Part shown: piece after piece, positions 31,951-42,169 of the stretch
How the letters are laid out: the number at the start of each line of letters is the position of its first letter
Numbering within the stretch: the stretch's first letter is position 1
Source: Prinsepia uniflora
Lineage: Eukaryota; Streptophyta; Magnoliopsida; Rosales; Rosaceae
Direction: 5' to 3'
NCBI GenBank assembly: GCA_032719365.1
Contig: CM064875.1
Coordinates: 39,152,131 to 39,216,130, forward strand
DNA length: 64,000 nt
Notes under the pieces: generated by a model
The model's input: the letters and a program-made list of their open reading frames with translations, nothing else
What the model was told of the DNA's origin: nothing
The model's database searches: none
Translations under genes and position numbers: made by a program

Positions 31951-34751
31951 TGACAGGACCCGCCCCGATCCCACAGGGACCACAAGGGGACGTGCCCTGC
32001 TCCCGTCTGACACCCAATAATTCATACCAATTTTAACCTCAAAACGTTTAAAAGCATAAATAACCAAATTAAAGTCATACATAAAATCCGAATTAAACGA
32101 ATGTCAGACAAGGGATATAATCCAAAATTACAAATTTGCGAGCACGACTCTAAAGTAATCCTGCGGGTACACCGCCCAGCAGGGGTTCAGGTACGCAGAA
32201 GTAGATCTATGCCTCAGCCTCTGGCTCCTCCTCTACCTCAGTTTCCCGACCTGGAGGGGTTATCAAACAGTAAGGGTGAGTGGACCGAAACACAAGTTTA
32301 TGAAATCGTTTGATAAGTAAAACATATAATTTACCCCTCCGTTTTCCAAATATGCGTGCACCATAATTCCAAAATCATAAACCATAGAATATGAACCATA
32401 AGGCATATAGCAAAACCATAACCATAATTTTAGTTGCTGCACTATACACTCCAATCCCGACATCCCTGATGTCTGACGTCCCTGACGTCCAATAGGTCAC
32501 AATCACAAGGCTACGCGTGCCACTCGGGTCTCAATTTCCGAGTTCAATCCCCGAATCCCGTTCGGGTACAGCATCCCCGATGCTTAGCGTCATAGACGCT
32601 GGACGTACTAGACGTCCGTGACCTCTCCGGGGTACCTCATCCGGAGGAGACAATATAATATGGAAGGATCTATACAGTGCAGTAACAAATACATTTTATT
32701 GATATCCACATGCAAACATATATATACATAGATAGAATCCGAACCAATCATTCAGTTTCATCGGACGGGTCTCAAGCCCAAATACCGTGAAACGTGCCAT
32801 AACCATATTTTCCATATCATCAAAACCATCATTGTTTTAGCATGTGAATAAGTATAATAAAACCAGAAAACATTTATGCACACAAGGGTTTAAGAAAATG
32901 GCCCACTCACAGTACAATCCTGCTAGAAACCGAACGTATACCCTCGTCCTGGTACAAATGTACAATCCCTGTCAAATCCAAGTATTCGTAAAGGTCAAAT
33001 TAAACCCCCAACATTCAACCATGAAAGCCTAGGTCGAAACCGACCCGGGAAAGCCGCCCGAACGCGCTTCCCAAGGCAATAAACCTTATTTTGACCAACT
33101 TAATGATCTCCGATCGACCCGAAACCACCGCCATTGGATCCGGATCGTCGAAACCTAAAGAATGGTGGTGGTCCCACCAGAAACACTGTTCACACGCGCC
33201 CCCACGCGCCGGTCAACGTGGCGGTCAACGCAGGAACAGTTCCTGCTGACGTCATCGCTGACGTCACTGCTGACGTCAGCATGACGTCATGCTGACGTCA
33301 TCTGACAGCTGTCAGATCTGACGTGTCAGACTCTGACAGGTGCCACGTGTCAACATCCAATTGGTCCACCTCACTGATCTGTCAGACCACGTGTCAGATC
33401 TGACATGTGCCACGTGTCAGCACGGCACTGGTCCACGTCACTGACATGTCAGTGACACGTGGCAGTCCCTGACTGGTCCACGTCACTGACATGTCAGTGC
33501 TGACTGTGCACTGACATGTGACACGTGTCGGCTCACGGTTGGTCCACGTCACCTGACAGTCTGACAGGGTGCCACGTCATCACCTCTGTCCTCAGACGGG
33601 TTGACCCGTATCTCTGCAACTTGGGTCGAACAGACCCGCGATCACGACCCGGTCACCATTTCATCTACACCCAACCATTTTCACTCTGGTTTGTTCCTAG
33701 ATGTTCGTCTTATACCCAGGAACAGTTCTAGCTAATTAAAATCAATAAACAAGGGCTGAAACAAAGACTTACCTCGATGAACAGACCCGGGTTCCCGTCG
33801 CCGTTTGCACTCCGTTCAGGCTACCTCCGGTCGTGAACTCAAGCCCAGAAGGTTCCTATAAGTCCCTAGAGTCGATTAGGATTAATAGGAAACAAAACTA
33901 AACGTGGGAATTCGAGTTACCAAAATCTGAGTTTTAGAAACCGTTTCGGGTTTTCCGGTTTTCCCCCCACGCCGCCGTCCTCCGCCGTGCTCACTGCCAC
34001 CGTTCAGCCTCGCCGGCAAGTCCCCAATACACAGACACAGAGAGTGGATGGTTTGCTGGAAAGGTTGGATCGAAATGGCAGAATGTGCTCTGCGGGTATG
34101 AATTATAAAGAAATGGAGGGAAGGAAATGGATGGCTCAGATTGAATCTCCAGATTAGATCAAGGGCTGAGATCTGATCTGGGGTTTTCAATCCAAAGGCT
34201 GACATTTAAAGCTGGTTCAAATGTTTAATTAATCCAATAGTGGATCTGATCCAATCTAGCCAATGGGTGAGTGACACTTGTCACTCCCCAGGTGTCCTTC
34301 AATCAGAATTTCTGAATATAATATTCGACACGAAAACCGAGACACGAACTTCCCGAATTCACGTTTCTGACCATAACTTCCTCGTACGAAGTCCGATTTC
34401 GGCGTGCCGCCTGTCTACGGACTCAGGACGTCGAGGCCTACCCAACGGTCCTTGAGTCAACTGAAAATTAGTTGACTAAAGAAAAGTCAACATTTTCCCC
34501 CGAGAGTCCAAATTACGGTAATGCCCCTGAACTTCCGATAGCCATAACTTTTTCCCTGATCGTCCGAAATGGACGTGCCACCTGTCTATGAACTCGTGAC
34601 GTCCCGAACTACGTCACGGTCATAGGTCAAAGTCCATTTAGTTCCTCAATCAAAAAGTCAACAATTTGACCATACCATTCACAGGGGTAAAATCGTCAAT
34701 TCACACAAAAAAATTACAATATGGAAATCCTCGAATTTCCGGGGTGTTACA
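31951..34751 (-). repeat. Chromovirus 3' LTR (2801 bp)
   Basis: Begins TGACAGGACCCGCCCC and ends GGGGTGTTACA on the + strand. Every sub-feature recurs exactly 7413 bp to the right in the other LTR, so there are no net indels between them. Small frames inside (for example 33882-34205) recur identically at +7413 only because the LTR is duplicated. Confidence 0.95.
33220..33560. promoter_or_regulatory. Dense TGACGTCA / CACGTG array in the chromovirus LTR
   Basis: Five perfect TGACGTCA palindromes at 33247, 33259, 33271, 33282 and 33293, all within 54 bp. They are followed by several CACGTG cores, mostly as CACGTGTC, up to about 33525. These are classic plant bZIP (TGA/as-1-type, G-box/ABRE) core sites. 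Identical array in the other LTR. Confidence 0.75.
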
Positions 34752-34752
34752 A

Positions 34753-34765
34753 CCTTCCCCCCTTA
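34753..34765 (-). other. Chromovirus polypurine tract
   Basis: On the minus strand AAGGGGGGAAGGT immediately before the 3' LTR; it would prime plus-strand DNA synthesis. It lies only about 20 bp after the stop codon of gag-pol. Confidence 0.8.
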
Positions 34766-34785
34766 AGAAATTTCGTCCCGAAATT

Positions 34786-36936
34786 TCAAAGAAACAAATG
34801 AGGAAATTGTTCTCGCATCTGAGCCTCAGGCTCCCATGTGGCTTCTTCCACATCCTGGTTTCTCCAGAGAATTTTCACGAGAGGGATCGTCTTTCGACGT
34901 AGTACCTTGTCCTTCCGATCCAAGATCTGTACTGGTTGTTCTTCAAAGCTCAAATCCTCCCGTAGTTCGACAGGTTGTTCCCTAAGTACATGAGAAGCAT
35001 CACGTACGTACATCCGCAACATCGATACGTGGAAAACATCGTGAACTCTTGATAGTTCTGGGGGTAGTGCCAATCTGTATGCAACTCTGCCAATTCTCTC
35101 CACGATTTCATAAGGTCCGATAAAACGCGGACTCAGTTTCCCCCGTCGGCCAAAACGGATAATCCCTTTCCACGGAGACAACTTCAGGAAGACAAAATCT
35201 CCCACTTCAAATTCCAAGTCTCGAATCCGTCGGTCGGCATAACTCTTCTGGCGATCCTGTGCCACCTTCAATCTTTCCTTGATCACGCGAACAGTTTCCA
35301 TGGTTAAGTCCATTACCTCCGGCCCTACAGCCGCTCGCTCCCCTACCTCCGTCCAGCAGATAGGTGTCCTGCACTGTCGGCCATACAGTGCCTCATAAGG
35401 TGCCATCCCGATGCTTGCCTGATAGCTGTTGTTGTAAGCGAATTCCATCAATGGCAAATGAGTATCCCAAGAGTCTTGAAACTGTAGTACACATGACCTC
35501 ATCATGTCCTCCAGGGTTTGAATGGTTCTCTCAGACTGTCCATCGGTCTGTGGATGGAAAGCAGTACTGAAACGTAGGTTTGTTCCCAAAGTAGCTTGCA
35601 AACTCCGCCAGAACCTGGAAGTGAAACGCGGATCACGATCGGACACGATTGATTCCGGCGTACCATGAAGTCGTATGATTTCCTTCACAAACAGCTGAGC
35701 CAGTCGGTTAGGTTTATAGGTTTCCAGAACTGGCAGAAAATGGGCTGATTTGGTTAACCGATCCACGATCACCCATACTCCGTCCACTCCACTCTGAGTC
35801 CTCGGTAATTTAAAGACGAAGTCCATGGTGATGTGATCCCACTTCCACTCAGGAATCGGAAGTGGCTGCATAGCCCCATACGGTCTCTGCCGTTCCGCCT
35901 TAACCTGCTGACAGGTTAAGCATTTGCTCACGAACTCAGCAATATCCTTCTTCATTCCTGGCCACCAATAATGGTTCCGAAGGGTACGGTACATCTTTGT
36001 ACCTCCCGGATGCATATCATAGGCCGAACTGTGGGCCTCTTCAAGTATCTCGGCCCGTAACTCTGCCACTGCAGGTACGCACAAACGGCCCAATTTCACC
36101 AGTGCTCCATCGTCCCGGATGGTAAAATCCTGTCTCCCATCCGCATCGACCTCAATTCTGTAAATACAGAGTATCGGATCCTGCAGTTGTGCTTCAATGA
36201 TCCGATCAATCAGTACCGGTCGCACATGGAAGCTGGCCAACAAAGCTCCATGCTCGTCAGTACCCAAAATAACTCCCGCCTTCCGGAGTTCCACCAGCAA
36301 GGGAAGATACACCACCCCAAGGTGTGCAATAGTTCCTGCTGATTTCCTGCTGAGTGCATCCGCCACCACATTGGCCTTACCCGGATGGTACTCGATCGTA
36401 CAGTCATAGTCCTTCAGTAGCTCCAACCATCTCCGTTGTCTCATGTTGAGCTCCTTCTGAGTGAATAAATATTTAAGACTCTGGTGGTCGGTGTATATTC
36501 GACACGTTGCGCCGAACAGATAATGTCTCCAGATCTTGAGAGCATGAACCACCGCTGCCAACTCCAAATCATGGGTAGGGTAGTTCAACTCATGGGTCTT
36601 CAGCTGCCGGGATGCATAGGCGATAACCTTGCCAGTTTGCATCAACACGCAGCCTAGACCTTGCAGCGATGCATCACTGAAGACCACAAACTCTCCACTG
36701 TCATCCGGCAATGCAAGGACAGGTGCAGTGGTCAATCGATCTTTCAACTCTTGAAAGCTCCGATCGCACTGCTCGTCCCAGATAAACTTTACTCCCTTTC
36801 GAGTCAAACGAGTCAATGGTGCAGCAATTTTGGAGAAACCCTCCACGAATCTCCGGTAGTAACCTGCCAATCCGACGAAACTCCGCACCTCGGTCACTGT
36901 TGTCGGTTTAGCCCAGTTGGTCACCGCTTCTGTTTT
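34786..36936 (-). pseudogene. Chromovirus pol, RNase H - integrase - chromodomain part
   Basis: Open frame of about 716 codons directly after the TAG at 36937-36939 and in the same frame as gag. Numbering from the first residue of the VTNWAKP segment: end of RT/connection at 1-50; RNase H at 80-195 (VFSDASLQGLGCVL, IYTDHQSLKYLF, NVVADALSRK); integrase zinc-binding region at 290-340 (EEAHSSAYDMH ... CLTCQQ). The DDE core has TMDFVFKLP near 367, VSDRDPRF near 428 and GQSERTI near 463. A GPY/F-type segment (FIGPYEIVERIG) is at 601-612 and a C-terminal chromodomain at about 660-712 (VQILDRKDKVLRRKTIPLVKILWRN ... EATWEPE). All catalytic motifs are present, so the enzymes would be sound if translated. 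The chromodomain is the usual chromatin-targeting module of chromoviruses. Confidence 0.92.
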
Positions 36937-39237
36937 CTAGGGATCCACGCAAATCCCATCCGTCGATATCACGTGTCCCAGAAAACCAATACTGCTCAGC
37001 CAAAACTGACACTTGCTCAGCTTGGCATACAATTGTTCTTGTCTCAGTTTCTCCAAGACCAGCCGTAGATGTTCTTCATGTGCACGGGCACTCCTCGAGT
37101 ATACCAAAATATCATCGATGAACACAATCACGAACTTATCCAGGTAGGGTCGGAAGACCCGGTTCATCAGATCCATGAATGCTGCTGGAGCATTCGTCAA
37201 ACCAAATGGCATAACAAGGAACTCGTAGTGCCCGTAACGGGTTCGAAAAGCAGTTTTCGGAATATCCTCCTCCGAAATCCTCAGTTGGTGATACCCAGAT
37301 CGCAAATCAATTTTCGAGAAGCACTGAGCTCCCCGCAACTGGTCGAAAAGGTCATCAATCCTGGGTAGAGGATACTGGTTCCTCAATGTCACCTTGTTGA
37401 GTTGCCGATAATCAATACACAAACGGAGACTTCCTTCCTTCTTCTTCACGAACAACACCGGTGCTCCCCACGGTGAAGTGCTCGGTCGGACATACCCCAA
37501 ATCTACCAACTCCTGCAATTGAGTCTTGAGTTCCCGTAACTCGGCCGGCGCCATCCGGTATGGTGCCTGGGATATAGGTCGGGTACCCGGGAGTAGTTCA
37601 ATAGTAAACTCAATCTCCCGCGATGGTGGCAATCCAGGTAAGTCTTCCGGGAATACGTCCGGAAACTCACAGACCACCGGTATTTCGTCGATAACCGGAG
37701 TATCGACCCGTTCCGACACGACATGCGCCAGATAACCCTGGCATCCCTTCCGTAGAAGTTTGGTAGCAGTAAGTGACGAAATCACTTCAGGAGGCGAACC
37801 ATCACGTTCCCCCTGAAAGATAACTTCCGGCAAACCCGGGCTCCGCAAAATTACTTGCTTGCTACAGCAGTCGATGAGCGATCCGTGCTCCGACAGCCAA
37901 TCCATCCCTAGGATTATATCGAAGTCGTGGATATCCAGAATAATTAAGTCTGCTGGTAAATCCACATCCTCAATTCTTACCGGGCACCTCCGAATCACCT
38001 GATTCACAAGGTACACGGTACCCATCGGGGTGCCAACACCCATTTCGCAATCTAAGGCTGATACCACACAATCAAGCAAACCAGCACAACTCCTCGAAAT
38101 AAAAGAATGTGTAGCCCCCGCATCCATTAATACACGTACAAGAAAATTAAGGATATGTAGTGTACCTGTGACCACGCCTGGAGCAGTCCTCGCCTGCTGC
38201 TGGGTCATTGCAAACACTTGGGCCCTCGGCCCTCCGTTCCGTCCGCGCCCGCGCGCGCCACGTCCAGCACCACGGTCACCTCCCTGACCGCGACCTCCGT
38301 TAGTGTGGGACGCCGTGCTCTGCACCACACTCGAGCCCCCAGCGTCGTTGTTTTTGGACAACTGCGGACAATCGCAGGCATAGTGGCCTTCCTCTCCGCA
38401 AGCAAAACAAGTTACTGGCCTTGGCCTGCCCGAATGCCCACCAGATGCACCACTCCAAGATGAGTGCTGCCCAGAGTTGTGTCCAGATCCTCTGCCCTGA
38501 GAGCCTCCACGTCGACCCGACCAGCCACGACCCTTGAAGGATGAGGGTGCTCCTCTGTAGCTCCCTCCCCTGTTGTTCTTCCGGCCTGATGGCCCATGGT
38601 GTGGGCGATCCTGACGTCGCCCCTCCCCCGAAGGTTGTCGTGATTGGTGTGCCGCCAGACTGGCCTCGACACGCACCGCTGCGTCGACCATATCCCTCAG
38701 AGAAGCATGAGTGGTAGCAGTCACACTGGCCCGGATCTCCCCTCGGAGTCCAAGCTCAAACCGCTGGCATTTGTCCTCCTCCGTGCTTACGAATGAGGCA
38801 GCGAACCGGGAAAGTCTCCCGAAAGTTTGCTCGTAGTCTGAAACAGACATGTCACCCTGCTCCAGCCGCAGGAATTCCGCCTCCCGCGCCGCGCGAAAAG
38901 ATCGCGGGTAGTACTGGTCCAGAAACCTGGAACGAAAAGCTTCCCAGGTAGTGGTATGGACAGACCACCCGGACATTTCGAGTCCATGCCACCACTGGTA
39001 GGCTCCTCCCTCCAGTAAGAAGGCCGCCAGAGTCACTCGTTCGCCCGGAGGGCAGTGCATCACCGAGAAGATCCTCTCCCACTTGGTGATCCAGTCGTGA
39101 GCATCCTCGGGGTTTGATCCCCCGCAGAAAGGAGTGGCTCCCAAACGTTGAGCCCTTTCGATGCTCGCGCATTCCATCTCTCTTTCTAGATCCTCGTCCG
39201 TTCGAGTATGCGGAATTCTCCTAGGAGGCATAACCAA
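36937..39237 (-). CDS. Chromovirus gag - protease - reverse transcriptase
   Basis: 766 residues ending at TAG. Gag domain at about 30-200 (CGGSNPEDAHDWITKWERIF ... FLLEGGAYQWW), Arg/Gly-rich linker at 205-275, CCHC zinc knuckle at 277-290 (CFACGEEGHYACDC). Aspartic protease near 371-381 (MDAGATHSFIS). RT at about 570-755, with LRLCIDYRQLNKVT, SGYHQL and the catalytic VFIDDIL near 705-711. The stop falls just after the RT palm/thumb (ISTDGICVDP), before RNase H. Start chosen at the first Met after the primer site; a second Met lies two codons on (MVMPPRR). Product: capsid protein, maturation protease and most of RT. Confidence 0.93.
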   Translation of the reverse strand: MVMPPRRIPHTRTDEDLEREMECASIERAQRLGATPFCGGSNPEDAHDWITKWERIFSVMHCPPGERVTLAAFLLEGGAYQWWHGLEMSGWSVHTTTWEAFRSRFLDQYYPRSFRAAREAEFLRLEQGDMSVSDYEQTFGRLSRFAASFVSTEEDKCQRFELGLRGEIRASVTATTHASLRDMVDAAVRVEASLAAHQSRQPSGEGRRQDRPHHGPSGRKNNRGGSYRGAPSSFKGRGWSGRRGGSQGRGSGHNSGQHSSWSGASGGHSGRPRPVTCFACGEEGHYACDCPQLSKNNDAGGSSVVQSTASHTNGGRGQGGDRGAGRGARGRGRNGGPRAQVFAMTQQQARTAPGVVTGTLHILNFLVRVLMDAGATHSFISRSCAGLLDCVVSALDCEMGVGTPMGTVYLVNQVIRRCPVRIEDVDLPADLIILDIHDFDIILGMDWLSEHGSLIDCCSKQVILRSPGLPEVIFQGERDGSPPEVISSLTATKLLRKGCQGYLAHVVSERVDTPVIDEIPVVCEFPDVFPEDLPGLPPSREIEFTIELLPGTRPISQAPYRMAPAELRELKTQLQELVDLGYVRPSTSPWGAPVLFVKKKEGSLRLCIDYRQLNKVTLRNQYPLPRIDDLFDQLRGAQCFSKIDLRSGYHQLRISEEDIPKTAFRTRYGHYEFLVMPFGLTNAPAAFMDLMNRVFRPYLDKFVIVFIDDILVYSRSARAHEEHLRLVLEKLRQEQLYAKLSKCQFWLSSIGFLGHVISTDGICVDP

Positions 39238-39348
39238 CTGTCAAGAGGCATAGATCAGAAAACAATATTCTTAAAAGTCGAAAAGTAACTAGTACTAATC
39301 GCTAGTCTAGCATGCAGACCAATACCCTAGTACTGACCACAACCTAGT

Positions 39349-39360
39349 GCTCTGATACCA
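39349..39360 (-). other. Chromovirus primer-binding site (initiator tRNA-Met)
   Basis: Minus strand TGGTATCAGAGC, three bases inside the LTR end, the standard initiator tRNA-Met complement of this lineage. Confidence 0.9.
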
Positions 39361-39363
39361 AGC

Positions 39364-42164
39364 TGACAGGACCCGCCCCGATCCCACAGGGACCACAAGG
39401 GGACGTGCCCTGCTCCCGTCTGACACCCAATAATTCATACCAATTTTAACCTCAAAACGTTTAAAAGCATAAATAACCAAATTAAAGTCATACATAAAAT
39501 CCGAATTAAACGAATGTCAGACAAGGGATATAATCCAAAATTACAAATTTGCGAGCACGACTCTAAAGTAATCCTGCGGGTACACCGCCCAGCAGGGGTT
39601 CAGGTACGCAGAAGTAGATCTATGCCTCAGCCTCTGGCTCCTCCTCTACCTCAGTTTCCCGACCTGGAGGGGTTATCAAACAGTAAGGGTGAGTGGACCG
39701 AAACACAAGTTTATGAAATCGTTTGATAAGTAAAACATATAATTTACCCCTCCGTTTTCCAAATATGCGTGCACCATAATTCCAAAATCATAAACCATAG
39801 AATATGAACCATAAGGCATATAGCAAAACCATAACCATAATTTTAGTTGCTGCACTATACACTCCAATCCCGACATCCCTGATGTCTGACGTCCCTGACG
39901 TCCAATAGGTCACAATCACAAGGCTACGCGTGCCACTCGGGTCTCAATTTCCGAGTTCAATCCCCGAATCCCGTTCGGGTACAGCATCCCCGATGCTTAG
40001 CGTCATAGACGCTGGACGTACTAGACGTCCGTGACCTCTCCGGGGTACCTCATCCGGAGGAGACAATATAATATGGAAGGATCTATACAGTGCAGTAACA
40101 AATACATTTTATTGATATCCACATGCAAACATATATATACATAGATAGAATCCGAACCAATCATTCAGTTTCATCGGACGGGTCTCAAGCCCAAATACCG
40201 TGAAACGTGCCATAACCATATTTTCCATATCATCAAAACCATCATTGTTTTAGCATGTGAATAAGTATAATAAAACCAGAAAACATTTATGCACACAAGG
40301 GTTTAAGAAAATGGCCCACTCACAGTACAATCCTGCTAGAAACCGAACGTATACCCTCGTCCTGGTACAAATGTACAATCCCTGTCAAATCCAAGTATTC
40401 GTAAAGGTCAAATTAAACCCCCAACATTCAACCATGAAAGCCTAGGTCGAAACCGACCCGGGAAAGCCGCCCGAACGCGCTTCCCAAGGCAATAAACCTT
40501 ATTTTGACCAACTTAATGATCTCCGATCGACCCGAAACCACCGCCATTGGATCCGGATCGTCGAAACCTAAAGAATGGTGGTGGTCCCACCAGAAACACT
40601 GTTCACACGCGCCCCCACGCGCCGGTCAACGTGGCGGTCAACGCAGGAACAGTTCCTGCTGACGTCATCGCTGACGTCACTGCTGACGTCAGCATGACGT
40701 CATGCTGACGTCATCTGACAGCTGTCAGATCTGACGTGTCAGACTCTGACAGGTGCCACGTGTCAACATCCAATTGGTCCACCTCACTGATCTGTCAGAC
40801 CACGTGTCAGATCTGACATGTGCCACGTGTCAGCACGGCACTGGTCCACGTCACTGACATGTCAGTGACACGTGGCAGTCCCTGACTGGTCCACGTCACT
40901 GACATGTCAGTGCTGACTGTGCACTGACATGTGACACGTGTCGGCTCACGGTTGGTCCACGTCACCTGACAGTCTGACAGGGTGCCACGTCATCACCTCT
41001 GTCCTCAGACGGGTTGACCCGTATCTCTGCAACTTGGGTCGAACAGACCCGCGATCACGACCCGGTCACCATTTCATCTACACCCAACCATTTTCACTCT
41101 GGTTTGTTCCTAGATGTTCGTCTTATACCCAGGAACAGTTCTAGCTAATTAAAATCAATAAACAAGGGCTGAAACAAAGACTTACCTCGATGAACAGACC
41201 CGGGTTCCCGTCGCCGTTTGCACTCCGTTCAGGCTACCTCCGGTCGTGAACTCAAGCCCAGAAGGTTCCTATAAGTCCCTAGAGTCGATTAGGATTAATA
41301 GGAAACAAAACTAAACGTGGGAATTCGAGTTACCAAAATCTGAGTTTTAGAAACCGTTTCGGGTTTTCCGGTTTTCCCCCCACGCCGCCGTCCTCCGCCG
41401 TGCTCACTGCCACCGTTCAGCCTCGCCGGCAAGTCCCCAATACACAGACACAGAGAGTGGATGGTTTGCTGGAAAGGTTGGATCGAAATGGCAGAATGTG
41501 CTCTGCGGGTATGAATTATAAAGAAATGGAGGGAAGGAAATGGATGGCTCAGATTGAATCTCCAGATTAGATCAAGGGCTGAGATCTGATCTGGGGTTTT
41601 CAATCCAAAGGCTGACATTTAAAGCTGGTTCAAATGTTTAATTAATCCAATAGTGGATCTGATCCAATCTAGCCAATGGGTGAGTGACACTTGTCACTCC
41701 CCAGGTGTCCTTCAATCAGAATTTCTGAATATAATATTCGACACGAAAACCGAGACACGAACTTCCCGAATTCACGTTTCTGACCATAACTTCCTCGTAC
41801 GAAGTCCGATTTCGGCGTGCCGCCTGTCTACGGACTCAGGACGTCGAGGCCTACCCAACGGTCCTTGAGTCAACTGAAAATTAGTTGACTAAAGAAAAGT
41901 CAACATTTTCCCCCGAGAGTCCAAATTACGGTAATGCCCCTGAACTTCCGATAGCCATAACTTTTTCCCTGATCGTCCGAAATGGACGTGCCACCTGTCT
42001 ATGAACTCGTGACGTCCCGAACTACGTCACGGTCATAGGTCAAAGTCCATTTAGTTCCTCAATCAAAAAGTCAACAATTTGACCATACCATTCACAGGGG
42101 TAAAATCGTCAATTCACACAAAAAAATTACAATATGGAAATCCTCGAATTTCCGGGGTGTTACA
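39364..42164 (-). repeat. Chromovirus 5' LTR (2801 bp)
   Basis: Same ends and length as 31951-34751, followed by the second ATAAG. TGACGTCA array at 40660-40713. It holds the promoter that would transcribe leftward into gag-pol. Confidence 0.95.
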
Positions 42165-42169
42165 ATAAG

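Larger units (their letters stand above)
31951..42164 (-). mobile_element. Tekay/Del-type chromovirus, almost intact (TSD ATAAG)
   Basis: 10,214 bp flanked by ATAAG (31946-31950 and 42165-42169). LTRs 31951-34751 and 39364-42164 are both 2801 bp. PBS 39349-39360, PPT about 34753-34765, gag-pol 34786-39237 on the minus strand. No LTR difference was found where I compared them, so this is the youngest insertion in the nest. The order gag-PR-RT-RH-INT-chromodomain, the initiator tRNA-Met primer site and the long LTRs fit the Tekay/Del chromovirus lineage. One in-frame TAG interrupts the polyprotein. Confidence 0.95.

Noticed and set aside
33882..34205. 107-codon frame repeated identically at 41295-41618, which could look like a conserved gene pair.
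   Set aside because: It lies in the chromovirus LTR and is present twice only because the LTR is. Composition and absence of any domain argue against a protein.
39349..39360. tRNA-Met-like sequence, possibly a tRNA gene.
   Set aside because: Only the short primer complement is present; there is no tRNA body.
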